A stretch of 64,000 nt of DNA, from NCBI RefSeq assembly GCF_001279775.1, contig NZ_LGDG01000001.1:186001-250000 (forward strand), read 5' to 3'. Position 1 is the stretch's first letter. The number at the start of each line of letters is the position of its first letter. Shown here piece after piece: positions 1-9,968 of this stretch. This stretch comes from Streptomyces sp. MMG1533 (lineage in GTDB: Bacteria; Actinomycetota; Actinomycetes; Streptomycetales; Streptomycetaceae). A program made the translations under genes and the position numbers. The notes beneath the pieces are model-generated. The model had not been told where the DNA came from, did not search any database, and was given only the letters and a program-made list of their open reading frames with translations.

Positions 1-7
1 CGCGTAC

Positions 8-37
8 GCCTCAGCGTCCCGGGCCTCAGCGTCCCGG
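8..37. repeat. 15-bp tandem duplication
   Basis: Two perfect adjacent copies of GCCTCAGCGTCCCGG lie at 8-22 and 23-37. They sit just before the stem-loop at 46-90 and have no coding explanation in the window. Confidence 0.7.
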
Positions 38-45
38 GCCTCCGC

Positions 46-90
46 GGGTGGTGACGTTCCGTCGGAGGCCCGGTCGGCACGTCACCACCC
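46..90. terminator. Stem-loop upstream of the GNAT gene
   Basis: GGGTGGTGACGT (46-57) is the exact reverse complement of ACGTCACCACCC (79-90), giving a perfect 12-bp stem with a 21-nt loop. No T-run follows, as is usual for Streptomyces terminators. It may end a gene that lies left of the window. A competing small hairpin, ACCACCCGGTGGT (85-97), overlaps its right arm. Confidence 0.5.
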
Positions 91-125
91 GGTGGTCGGG
101 GCCGGTGATCACCGTCCGGCCTTAA

Positions 126-140
126 TGCATATGATGTGCA
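126..140. promoter_or_regulatory. Zur/Fur-like palindrome overlapping a -10 element
   Basis: TGCATATGATGTGCA agrees at 11 of 15 positions with the Streptomyces Zur consensus TGAAAATGATTTTCA, as I remember it, including the ATGAT core and the outer TG/CA. It contains TATGAT (130-135), a good -10 hexamer about 7 nt before the GTG at 142. That would give a leaderless transcript that a bound metalloregulator could block. The role is inferred from similarity and position only. Confidence 0.4.
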
Positions 141-141
141 A

Positions 142-690
142 GTGCGTGACTACAGCATCAGGGTGGCGAGCCCGGACGACCTCCAAGGTGCGCGAGCCGT
201 GATGCTCGACACCGTCTACCGCGACTTCGGTACCGGCTACGTGCCCCGCTGGCACGCCGACATCATCGACCCGGCCACCGCCTACCTCGCCCCCGCCCGC
301 CATACCCTCCTGGTCGCCGTCGACCCCGTCGACCAGGCCGTCGTGGCCACCGCCGCCCTCGATTCGCGCGGACCGGCCCACCCGCCGAACCCGCGCCACC
401 TCGCCGACCGTTACCCCTCGGGCGAGACCGCCCAGCTGCGCCGGGTGTACGTCCGCCCCGAGCACCGCAGGCGCTCTCTCGCCCGGCGCCTCGTCGACGA
501 ACTGCTCGCCTTCGCGGCCGCAGACGGCGGTTATCGCGCCGTCTACCTGCACACCGACCCGGCGGTACCGGGCGCCGAGCCCTTCTGGCGGTCGCTCGGC
601 AAGGTCGTGCTCGACGAGCGCGAGGATCCCGGTGGTGGCAACGGTGGTGGCAACGGGGTCCTCCACTTCGAGATCCCGATGGGGCGGTGA
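142..690 (+). CDS. GNAT-family N-acetyltransferase
   Basis: This is a small (about 182 aa) acetyl-CoA-dependent acetyltransferase of the Gcn5 fold. The acetyl-CoA loop is visible around residues 100-125, where LRRVYVRPEHRRRSLARRL carries the RxxSxA variant of the usual Q/RxxGxG/A, followed by an amphipathic helix. The C-terminus has a Gly-Asn tract (GGGNGGGNG). No Shine-Dalgarno is visible; GTG 142 fits a leaderless message from the TATGAT at 130, and GTG 136 in the same frame is the alternative. The next gene starts 4 nt after the stop, so it probably heads the transport operon. It may acetylate a small metal ligand or peptide, but the substrate cannot be read from the sequence. Confidence 0.85.
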   Translation: MRDYSIRVASPDDLQGARAVMLDTVYRDFGTGYVPRWHADIIDPATAYLAPARHTLLVAVDPVDQAVVATAALDSRGPAHPPNPRHLADRYPSGETAQLRRVYVRPEHRRRSLARRLVDELLAFAAADGGYRAVYLHTDPAVPGAEPFWRSLGKVVLDEREDPGGGNGGGNGVLHFEIPMGR

Positions 691-694
691 CCGC

Positions 695-2185
695 TTGCGA
701 CGCCGACACCTACTCGGTTCCCTGCTGCTCGCCCCCCTCCTCACCGCCTGCTTCGCCTCCGGCGGCGGCACCGGCTCCTCGGGCGACGCCAAGGAGGGCT
801 CCCGCCTTCGGGTCGCCCTCGCCTTCCCGCCCGCCGAGAACCTCTCGCCGTACGGCGCCGACGCCACCGTCCTCAGCCGGCTCGGCGTCACCGAGGGCCT
901 GACCGCCCTCGATGCCAACGGCGTCGCCGCCCCCGCGCTCGCCGAGTCCTGGCGCCGCGAGAACGACCGCACCTGGCTGTTCACCCTGCGCGAGGCCACC
1001 TTCCAGGACGGCTCCGAGGTCACCCCGTCCGCGGTCGCCGCCGCCCTCACCCACGCCACCGAGGCCGAGCCCGCGCCCGCCGCCCTGTCCGGCGTCACGC
1101 TCGACGCCAAGCCCGAGGGCGACGCCGCCGTACGGATCACCACCGCCGCCCCCGACCCCGTACTGCCCCTGCGCCTGGCCGGCCCGGGCCTTGCCGTCCT
1201 CTCCTCGAAGGCCTACGACGACAAGGACCGCGTCGACCCCGTCGGCACCGCCACCGGACCCTTCGAACTGACCGAGGTCACCGGCTCCACCTCCGCCACC
1301 CTCGCCCGCCACGACGACTACTGGGGCGGCCGCGCCCAGGCCTCTGGCGTCGACGTCCGCTTCATCGCCGACGGCACGGCCCGTGCGAACGCCCTGCGCA
1401 CCGACGAGATCGACATCGCCGAGGCGATCCCCGTCGCGCAGGCCGCCATCCTGGAGGAGGCCACCCGCAAGGAGACGGCCACCACCCGCACCACGAGCCT
1501 GCTCCTCAACTCCGAGTCGGGGCCCTTCAAGGACGCGAGGCTGCGAGCCGCCGCCCGCCAGGCCGTCGACACCTCCGCACTCGCCGATGGCGTCTACGAG
1601 GGATACGCCGATCCCGGCGCCGCCATCTACGGACCCGCCGTCAGCTGGGCCGAGGGCAAGCGGCGGCAGCCGACCGGACGCGCGACGGCCCAGGACCCCG
1701 ACGGAACGCGGATCACCCTCGCCACCTACGACAACCGGCCCGAACTCCCCGAAGTGTCCCAGGTGTTGAAGCAGCAGCTGGAGAGGGCGGGGTTCAAGGT
1801 CGCCCTGGAGGTGCGCGAGTACTCGCGGCTGGAGAGCGACGCGCTGGAGGGGAAGTTCGACGCCTTCGTCCTCGCCCGCAACACCCTGGTCGACACCGGC
1901 GACCCCCTCGCGGTCCTCGCCGGCGACTACACCTGTGACGGCGGCTACAACATCGCCCAACTCTGCGACCAGAACGTCGACCGGGCCGTCGCCAGGGCCG
2001 AGGGCATCGCCGACACCGCCGCACGCCAGGGCGCGGCCATGGCCGCCGAGGCCGCCATCCTCGGCACCGACGCCGTCGTCCCGCTGGTCCACCAGCGCAT
2101 CATCACCGGCGTCGCCGACTCGGTCAGCGGCGTCCTCCTCGACCCGTACGAGCGCACCCTCGTCGGCACCGGAACGCGGCGCTGA
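695..2185 (+). CDS. ABC transporter substrate-binding lipoprotein, family 5 (peptide/nickel type)
   Basis: An extracytoplasmic solute-binding protein of the SBP_bac_5 family, the DppA/OppA/NikA/CntA type. TTG 695 is chosen as the start: it lies 4 nt after the GNAT stop, behind GGGGCGG (681-687), and gives a textbook lipoprotein leader (MRRRHLLGSLLLAPLLTAC) with the lipobox LTAC. An upstream GTG at 632 would bury this leader behind extra residues. The body has the family pattern of an early LSPYGADATVLSRLG segment, TWLFTLREATFQDGS, and a late DPLAVLAGDYTCDGGYN region. It is followed 3 nt later by the permease. The ligand could be a peptide, nickel or a metal-metallophore complex; the Zur-like promoter favours a metal but does not prove it. 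Confidence 0.88.
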   Translation: MRRRHLLGSLLLAPLLTACFASGGGTGSSGDAKEGSRLRVALAFPPAENLSPYGADATVLSRLGVTEGLTALDANGVAAPALAESWRRENDRTWLFTLREATFQDGSEVTPSAVAAALTHATEAEPAPAALSGVTLDAKPEGDAAVRITTAAPDPVLPLRLAGPGLAVLSSKAYDDKDRVDPVGTATGPFELTEVTGSTSATLARHDDYWGGRAQASGVDVRFIADGTARANALRTDEIDIAEAIPVAQAAILEEATRKETATTRTTSLLLNSESGPFKDARLRAAARQAVDTSALADGVYEGYADPGAAIYGPAVSWAEGKRRQPTGRATAQDPDGTRITLATYDNRPELPEVSQVLKQQLERAGFKVALEVREYSRLESDALEGKFDAFVLARNTLVDTGDPLAVLAGDYTCDGGYNIAQLCDQNVDRAVARAEGIADTAARQGAAMAAEAAILGTDAVVPLVHQRIITGVADSVSGVLLDPYERTLVGTGTRR

Positions 2186-2188
2186 CCC

Positions 2189-3979
2189 GTGCGACGGCAA
2201 GGGACCGCACTCGTGTGGCGTGCCGCCCTCGCGGCCGCTCTCGTGTGCGGCATCGGCCTGCTGCCCTGGCTGACGCGGACGGACCCCGCGCTGACCGTCC
2301 TCAAGGCACGCTCGGCGGACCGCGACCCCACCCCCGAGGTTCTCGCCGGCATCCGGACCCAACTCGACCTGGACCAGGGCCCGTTGTCCCTCCTCGGGCA
2401 GTGGCTCGGCGGGCTGTGGCGCGGCGACGCCGGACGGTCGTGGCTGTCCGGCGACGAGGTCACCCCTGCCGTGCTCCAGGCTCTCGGCGTGTCCCTGCTG
2501 TTGATGGCGGTGGCCCTCGCGGTCGCTTCCCTCACCGCCGCCCTGGTCTGCGCCCGCACTCTGTGGCTCGGTTCGCACCGACGCCTCGACGGGCGCCGCG
2601 CGGGCGGCAGCGGCTCCGCGGTGCTCGCCGCGCTGCCGGAGTTCCTCACCGCGTCCGTCCTCGCCACCGTCGTCGGCGTACAGCTGGGCTGGCTGCCTGC
2701 CCTCGGCTGGTACGGGCCGCAGTGGACGGTGCTGCCCGCCCTCGCCCTCGGCCTGCCCGCCGGCGCGGTCATCGGGCGGCTCCTCGACGACCTGCTGCCC
2801 GGCGCCTTCGCCGAACCCTGGGCCCTGGCAGCCGCCGCGCGCGGACTGCCGGGCCGCAGCATCGCCCGCCAGGCGGTACGCCGCTGCCTGCCAGGACTGC
2901 TCCCCAACCTCGGCCTGTTCGTGGTGGGCCTGACCGGCGGCGCCGTCGCCGTGGAGCAGATCTTCGACATCCCCGGCCTCGGCCGCACCACCCTCCAGGC
3001 CGCCCTCGCCCAGGATCTGCCCGTCCTCCAGGCCGGCACGCTCGCCCTCGTCCTGTTGGCGGCAGGTGCGGCGGGGCTCGCCGGCCTCGCCGCCCGGCTC
3101 CTCGTCGGCCCGGCCCTGCGCGACGGCGCACTGCCTTCGCTCCACCGGCCATCGCCGCCGGTCCACGGGATCCTGCCTTTTGCATACGGTGGACTGCTGA
3201 CTGTCGTCGTCGCGCTCGGCCTGCCCCGCGACCCGCTCGCCCTCGACACCGGCGAACGCCTGCGACCCCCCTCCTGGAGCCACCCGTTCGGCACCGACGC
3301 CCTCGGCCGGGACGTCCTCGCCCGGGTCGCCCACGGCGCCGTCGACACCCTGCTGCTCGCCCTCGCGATCGGCGCCGCCTCGCTGTTCACCGGCGTCCTG
3401 CTCGGACTGGTGCCCCGGCTCTCGGGGCCGCTCGTCGACACCGTCAACGCCATTCCGCCCGTGCTCCTCGCACTCCTCGTCACCGCGGTCGCCGGCAGCG
3501 GTCCCGCGACGCCCGCGCTCGCCGTGACGGCCGTCGCCTGGGCGCCCCTCGCCGCGCACACCTCAGCGCTGCTGCGCCAGGAACGCGCCGCCCTGCACGT
3601 GACCGCCACCCGGGGCCTCGGCGCCGGCCGCTGGTACCTCCTGCGCAACGAACTGCTGCCCGCCGCCCTGCCGTCCGTCACCCGCCACGCCCTGCTCCGC
3701 CTGCCCGGCGTCGCCCTGGCCCTCGCCTCCCTCGCCTTCCTCGGCCTCGGCGCCCAGCCGCCCTCACCGGAGTGGGGCCTGCTCCTCGCCGAGAACCAGC
3801 CCTACGCCGAACGCGCCCCCTGGGCGGTCCTCGCCCCCGCCGCCGTACTCGCTCTGCTCGGGGCGCTCGCGGTGAGCGCGGCGGGCGGCGCGCGGATACC
3901 GAGGCGGAGACGGCCTCGTACCCCTGAGCCGCCACTCGAAGAACCCTCTCTCGCAAGGGAGTTGGCGGTGACCCGATGA
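2189..3979 (+). CDS. Fused dual ABC permease (DppB-DppC type)
   Basis: Two permeases that are normally separate polypeptides are joined in 596 residues. Residues about 1-310 are DppB-like, with the EAA loop near residue 207 (AEPWALAAAARGLPG) and FDIPGLGRTTLQAAL shortly after. Residues about 320-580 are DppC-like, with HPFGTDALGRDVLARV near residues 364-380 and a second EAA loop near 470 (TATRGLGAGRWYLL). It has about twelve hydrophobic segments. It starts with GTG 3 nt after the binding protein and overlaps the MFS gene by 4 nt. No ATPase gene lies in this operon, which is unusual for the class; energising subunits must come from elsewhere or have been lost. Confidence 0.85.
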   Translation: MRRQGTALVWRAALAAALVCGIGLLPWLTRTDPALTVLKARSADRDPTPEVLAGIRTQLDLDQGPLSLLGQWLGGLWRGDAGRSWLSGDEVTPAVLQALGVSLLLMAVALAVASLTAALVCARTLWLGSHRRLDGRRAGGSGSAVLAALPEFLTASVLATVVGVQLGWLPALGWYGPQWTVLPALALGLPAGAVIGRLLDDLLPGAFAEPWALAAAARGLPGRSIARQAVRRCLPGLLPNLGLFVVGLTGGAVAVEQIFDIPGLGRTTLQAALAQDLPVLQAGTLALVLLAAGAAGLAGLAARLLVGPALRDGALPSLHRPSPPVHGILPFAYGGLLTVVVALGLPRDPLALDTGERLRPPSWSHPFGTDALGRDVLARVAHGAVDTLLLALAIGAASLFTGVLLGLVPRLSGPLVDTVNAIPPVLLALLVTAVAGSGPATPALAVTAVAWAPLAAHTSALLRQERAALHVTATRGLGAGRWYLLRNELLPAALPSVTRHALLRLPGVALALASLAFLGLGAQPPSPEWGLLLAENQPYAERAPWAVLAPAAVLALLGALAVSAAGGARIPRRRRPRTPEPPLEEPSLARELAVTR

Positions 3980-5241
3980 CCTCGCCGTCGACCGGACTGC
4001 GACGCAGGGCGCCCGGGGCACCCGGGCGCAGCCGCCTCTCGCCCCTGCTGCGTCTGCTGATCCTCACCCAACTCGCCTTCAACATCGGCTTCTTCGCGGT
4101 GCTGCCCTTCCTGTCCGAACACCTCGGACAGGCCATGGGGATGGCCGGCTGGCTCGTCGGCCTGGTGCTGGGACTCAGAACCTTCAGCCAGCAGGGGCTG
4201 TTCGTGGTGGGCGGGGCGCTGGCCGACCGGTACGGCATCCGACCGGTGGTCCTCGCGGGCTGCGCCTTGCGGATCGCGGGATTCGCCTGGCTCGGGTACG
4301 CGGAGGCGGCCTGGGCCGTCATCGGCGCCGTCCTGCTGATCGGGTTCGCCGCCGCACTGTTCTCACCGGCCGTGGAGTCGGAGGTCGCCCGGCAGGCGGT
4401 GGCCCGGGAAGAGTCGGGCGGCGGCGACCGTACCCGGGTCCTGGCCCTGTTCACCGTCGCCGGACAGGCGGGGGCGTTCGTCGGCCCGCTCCTGGGCGCG
4501 CTGCTCCTGTCGGCGGACTTCCGCACGGTGTGCCTGGCAGGAGCCGGGATCTTCGTCCTCGTCCTCGCCGGGCACGCGTGGCTGCTGCCACAGCGCATAC
4601 CCGGCACGGAACGCGTCCAAGTCCGCGGCGGCATGGGGGCGTTGCTCCGCAACCGCCGCTTCCTCGCACTGTGCTGCGCGTACGGCGCCTACCTGCTCGC
4701 CTACAACCAGCTCTACCTCGCCCTCCCCGACGAGGTGCAACGCGCGGCCGGCTCCCAGGCCCCGCTCGCCTGGCTGTTCGCCCTGTCGTCCCTGCTGGTC
4801 GTGACCGCCCAGCTCCCCGTCACCCGCTGGGTGGGAGAGCGCATCGACCTGCGCCGTTCCATGGCCGCCGGACTGCTGCTGATCGCGGCCGGGTTCGCGG
4901 TCGTGGCCCTGACCCGCCCCGCGGACCGGACCGGCGCACCGGGCCTGATCCCCGCCGCAGGCTTCGTCGTTCTCCTCACCTTCGGCCAGATGCTCGTCGC
5001 CCCCGTCGCCCGAGCCTGGGTTCCCGACCTCGCCCCGGAAGGCCGACTCGGCCTGTACACGGGAGCGTTGTCCTCGGTCTCCGGCCTGATCGTGCTGGTC
5101 GGCAGCGCGGCGACGGGGGTGCTGTTGGACAGCGGGCTGCCGGCCGTGGTGCCCTGGCTGGTGCTGGCGGTCGTACCTGCCGCGGCGATCGGGCTGTTGC
5201 CGCGGCGGCAGGGTCCACGCCGAGTGCCGGTGAGCGGCTGA
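3976..5241 (+). CDS. MFS transporter, probable small-molecule exporter
   Basis: A 421-residue 12-helix major facilitator. The A-motif between helices 2 and 3 appears as GGALADRYGIRPVVL, and a long cytoplasmic loop follows the first six helices. It is translationally coupled (ATGA overlap) to the fused permease. An exporter beside an Opp-type importer recalls the CntE/CntABCDF arrangement, in which a metallophore is secreted by an MFS protein and recovered by the ABC system. No metallophore biosynthesis genes (CntKLM-like) are present here, so this comparison is only a hypothesis. A drug-efflux role is the alternative. Confidence 0.82.
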   Translation: MTSPSTGLRRRAPGAPGRSRLSPLLRLLILTQLAFNIGFFAVLPFLSEHLGQAMGMAGWLVGLVLGLRTFSQQGLFVVGGALADRYGIRPVVLAGCALRIAGFAWLGYAEAAWAVIGAVLLIGFAAALFSPAVESEVARQAVAREESGGGDRTRVLALFTVAGQAGAFVGPLLGALLLSADFRTVCLAGAGIFVLVLAGHAWLLPQRIPGTERVQVRGGMGALLRNRRFLALCCAYGAYLLAYNQLYLALPDEVQRAAGSQAPLAWLFALSSLLVVTAQLPVTRWVGERIDLRRSMAAGLLLIAAGFAVVALTRPADRTGAPGLIPAAGFVVLLTFGQMLVAPVARAWVPDLAPEGRLGLYTGALSSVSGLIVLVGSAATGVLLDSGLPAVVPWLVLAVVPAAAIGLLPRRQGPRRVPVSG

Positions 5242-5246
5242 CGACC

Positions 5247-5274
5247 GTGGACCGCATGGCCAGTGGACCGCATG
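5247..5274. repeat. Short direct repeat in a convergent gap
   Basis: GTGGACCGCATG occurs at 5247-5258 and again at 5263-5274, in the 34-bp gap between two convergent genes. No clear hairpin terminator is visible there. Confidence 0.5.
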
Positions 5275-5275
5275 T

Positions 5276-6058
5276 TCAGGACGCCACCCGCTCCGGCTCC
5301 CGCTCCGCCACGAGCTCCAGCACCTCAGCCACCGAGACCTCCTGAGACCGCGACGTCCGCCACAGCCACAGGATGTCCCGGCCGAACGACCAGACCAGCA
5401 ACGCCAGTGCCGTCGCGACGACGGCGAACGTCCCCACGTACGGCAGGAGGTCGGAGGCGGCCAGGAGGAGGAAGACGCCCTGGAGGGCGGCGACCGTCTT
5501 GCGGGCCGTGCTCGCAGGGAGCGGGGCGTTGAGCCAGGGGAGGGCGCGGGCCGCGGCGACGAAGCCGTAGCGCATGGAGCCGATCAGCAGGACCCACGGG
5601 CCGAGCGCCATCGAGACGTACACGCTGAGCACCAGGATGAGGAACGCGTCGACCTCCATGTCGAAGCGTGCGCCCAGAGGTGTCGAGGTGCCCGTACGGC
5701 GGGCGACCTGGCCGTCCACTCCGTCGAGGATCAGGGCCACCGCCGTCAGGCCGACGAACAGCGTCACCGGGGGTGAGCTCTCGACGGAGTCCGCGACCAG
5801 GGCGGTCACTCCGCCGACCAGGGTCGCCCGGCCGAGGGTGACCCGGTTGGCCGGGCCGAAGGAGCGCAGCCGGGACCGGTGCAGGGCTCGGGAGAGCACC
5901 GCCCAGGTGGCGATGGCGAAGGCGAGGCCCGTGAGCCATCCCGCCGGCCCCATGCCGATCGCCGTGCCGAGCAGGGCCAGCAACAGGATCTGCAGGCCCG
6001 CTCCCACCGCGGTCTCCTGCTGGACCAGCCTTGCGTCGTAAGTGTTGTTCAGGGCCAC
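5276..6058 (-). CDS. CDP-alcohol phosphatidyltransferase family protein
   Basis: An integral membrane enzyme that transfers a phosphoalcohol between a CDP-activated donor and an acceptor alcohol. The complete family signature DxxDGxxARx8Gx3Dx3D is present at D112, D115, G116, A119, R120, G129, D133 and D137. About six hydrophobic segments span the 260 residues. GTG 6058 is preceded by GGAGGA at 7-nt spacing; a longer upstream frame has no family character. It diverges from the MDR dehydrogenase across a 108-bp promoter region. The acceptor is unknown. Location beside sugar, pterin-fold and methyl-transfer genes suggests a special lipid rather than housekeeping phosphatidylglycerol or phosphatidylinositol synthesis. 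Confidence 0.85.
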   Translation of the reverse strand: MALNNTYDARLVQQETAVGAGLQILLLALLGTAIGMGPAGWLTGLAFAIATWAVLSRALHRSRLRSFGPANRVTLGRATLVGGVTALVADSVESSPPVTLFVGLTAVALILDGVDGQVARRTGTSTPLGARFDMEVDAFLILVLSVYVSMALGPWVLLIGSMRYGFVAAARALPWLNAPLPASTARKTVAALQGVFLLLAASDLLPYVGTFAVVATALALLVWSFGRDILWLWRTSRSQEVSVAEVLELVAEREPERVAS

Positions 6059-6166
6059 CGCACATTCCTCCGGCCAGGTGACAGAGTCGATCAAGGACGC
6101 GTACTGTGCGCGACCTGTGCACACCTCGGTACGTGAACAGCTTCCCGATCGTTCAGGAGGATGCCG
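6059..6166. promoter_or_regulatory. Divergent promoter region
   Basis: This 108-bp gap separates the phosphatidyltransferase (leftward) from the MDR dehydrogenase (rightward) and must carry both promoters. The SD AGGAGG at 6155-6160 serves the rightward gene. No confident palindrome was found. Confidence 0.5.
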
Positions 6167-7150
6167 ATGAAGCGCACCGGACGTGCGTTCTGGCTCAGCT
6201 CTCCGGGTCACGGCGAGATACGCGAGATGGCCCTGCCGGACCCCGCCGAGGGCGAGGTCGTCGTCCGCTCGCTGTACTCCGGGGTCAGCCGGGGCACGGA
6301 GACCCTGGTGTTCCGCGGCGGGGTGCCGGAGAGTCAGCACGCGGCCATGCGGGCACCGTTCCAGGAGGGCGACTTTCCCGGGCCGGTGAAATACGGCTAC
6401 CTCAATGTGGGTGTGGTGGAGGAGGGGCCGCAGGACCTGGTCGGGCAGACCGTGTTCTGCCTCTATCCGCATCAGACGCGGTACGTCGTCCCGGTGAGCG
6501 CGGTGACGGTCGTACCGCCGTCCGTGCCCGCCGAACGGGCCGTCCTCGCCGGCACCGTGGAGACCGCCGTGAACGCCCTGTGGGACGCGGCACCCCTGGT
6601 CGGCGACCGGATCGCGGTGGTCGGCGGCGGCATGGTCGGCAGTTCGGTGGCCGCCCTGCTGGCCCGCTTCCCCGGCGTCCGCGTCCAGCTGGTCGACGCC
6701 GACCCGGCCCGCGCCAAGACCGCCGAGGCGCTCGGAGTCGACTTCGCCCTGCCCGGGGACGCCCTCGGCGACTGCGACCTCGTCGTGCACGCCAGCGCCA
6801 CCGAACAGGGCCTCGCCCGCTCCCTGGAGCTGCTGACCGCGGAGGGCACCGTCCTCGAACTGAGCTGGTACGGCGACCGGCAGGTCAGCCTCCCGCTCGG
6901 CGAGGCCTTCCACTCCCGGCGCCTGGTCATCCGCAGCAGCCAGGTCGGATCCGTGTCACCCGCCCGCCGCTCCAGCCGTACGTACGCCGACCGGCTGGCC
7001 GTCGCCCTGGACCTGCTCGCCGACCCGGCGCTGGACGCCCTGGTCACCGGAGAGAGTGCTTTCGGCGAACTGCCGGACGTTCTGCCGCGGCTCGCCTCCG
7101 GCGAGATCCCCGCTCTGTGCCACCGGGTCCGCTACGACGCGGACGAGTGA
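6167..7150 (+). CDS. MDR-superfamily (zinc-type) alcohol dehydrogenase, BchC-like
   Basis: A 327-residue medium-chain dehydrogenase/reductase. The cofactor-binding Rossmann motif VVGGGMVGSS lies at residues 151-160. The N-terminal catalytic domain carries YSGVSRGTETLVFRG where classical zinc enzymes have the first cysteine ligand, so catalytic zinc may be absent, as in the BchC-like branch. ATG 6167 is chosen because AGGAGG ends 6 nt before it; ATG 6161 would abut the SD. It is the first rightward gene of the cluster, and 174 bp separate it from the next gene. It probably oxidises or reduces a hydroxyl or side-chain carbon of the cluster's product; the substrate is not evident. Confidence 0.8.
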   Translation: MKRTGRAFWLSSPGHGEIREMALPDPAEGEVVVRSLYSGVSRGTETLVFRGGVPESQHAAMRAPFQEGDFPGPVKYGYLNVGVVEEGPQDLVGQTVFCLYPHQTRYVVPVSAVTVVPPSVPAERAVLAGTVETAVNALWDAAPLVGDRIAVVGGGMVGSSVAALLARFPGVRVQLVDADPARAKTAEALGVDFALPGDALGDCDLVVHASATEQGLARSLELLTAEGTVLELSWYGDRQVSLPLGEAFHSRRLVIRSSQVGSVSPARRSSRTYADRLAVALDLLADPALDALVTGESAFGELPDVLPRLASGEIPALCHRVRYDADE

Positions 7151-7225
7151 ACGGGCGACACACAGGTTCAATCCGGTACGACGTACCTCAGGTCCACAAG
7201 AGCGCCTGACCTGAGAAAAGAGTGA

Positions 7226-8900
<1,675 letters not shown>

Positions 8901-8904
<4 letters not shown>

Positions 8905-9968
8905 GGAAGACGGCAATGACACCGCAGACGGCAAAGATCCCGACGCAGCTCGGGCCCAAGGAGGCCGTCGAGTCGAGGGACTCCGTGGTCGCCGGTCCTG
9001 GAGGAGTGCCAGTGGAAGCCCCCGTCGCCGGACCCGGGGGAGCCCCCGGCGAGGCCGAACACGTCATCGCAGGCGCCGGCCCCACCCTGCGTCCCGGTGA
9101 GCGGCCCACCGTGCGGCTGCGGGACGCCGGGCCCGACGACCCGCCGCGCTACGCCCCCGAGTGGCTGGAGCTGCGGGAGGGCGCCGACGCCGCCGCGCGG
9201 GCGGCCGAGTTGCTCGATCCGCTGCGGATCCGGCTCGCGAACCTGCCGGGGAAGGCCGGGATCGTCGTCCACGACCTGGGCTGCGGCACGGGCTCGATGG
9301 GCCGCTGGCTGGCCCCGCGCCTGGACGGCGCCCAGCACTGGATCCTGCACGACCGCGACCCCTACCTCCTGCACTTCGCCGCCGTGACCTCCCCGCGCTC
9401 CAGCGCCGACGGCAGCCGGGTGTCGGCCGAGACCAGGCGCGCCGACGTCGGCCGGCTCACCCCGGACGCCCTCGCCGGCGCGTCCCTGGTGACGGCCTCC
9501 GCGCTGCTCGACGTCCTCACCCGCGAGGAGATCGACACCCTCGCGGCCGCCTGCACCGGAGCGGGCTGCCCCGCCCTGCTGACGCTGTCCGTGGCCGGGC
9601 GCGTCGAGTTCACCCCGTCCCACCCGCTCGACACGGAGCTCGCCGAGGCGTTCAACGCCCACCAGCGTCGCGACGGCCTGCTCGGCCCGGACGCCGTCAA
9701 CGCGGCCTGCGAGGCGTTCTCCGAACGCGGCGCGACGGTACGGCTGCACCCGAGCGCCTGGCGCCTCGGCGCGGCGGAGTCCGAGCTGACGGCCCAGTGG
9801 CTGCGCGGCTGGGTCGGCGCGGCCGTCGAGGAGCGCCCGGAGCTGCGGGAGCGCGCCGAGCGGTATCTGCGTGAGCGCCTCGCGGCCTGCGAGGCGGGCG
9901 AGTTGCGGGTCGTGGTCCATCACAGCGACCTGCTGGCCCTGTCCCGGCCGACGGGCGGGGCGTCATGA
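8901..9968 (+). CDS. Class I SAM-dependent methyltransferase
   Basis: A 355-residue protein whose SAM motif I reads VVHDLGCGTGSMG near residues 119-131, followed by the acidic post-I HDRDP. The first about 60 residues are Gly/Pro/Val-rich and low in complexity (two VAGPGG units) and are probably disordered. The C-terminal half lacks a recognisable specificity domain. The start is ATG 8901 with GGAGGG upstream, overlapping the glycosyltransferase stop. Its own stop overlaps the next ATG. It probably methylates the cluster's small molecule; the target atom cannot be inferred. Confidence 0.8.

Noticed and set aside
710..3559. Very long minus-strand open frame (over 900 codons) opposite the ABC genes
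   Set aside because: It is Gly/Asp/Glu/Arg-rich low-complexity sequence typical of antisense frames in GC-rich DNA, and it lies opposite three well-supported genes.
5276..6913. A 545-residue phosphatidyltransferase with a long N-terminal domain
   Set aside because: The extension lies antisense to the MDR dehydrogenase gene and lacks recognisable content. GTG 6058 has a strong SD and gives a normal family length.
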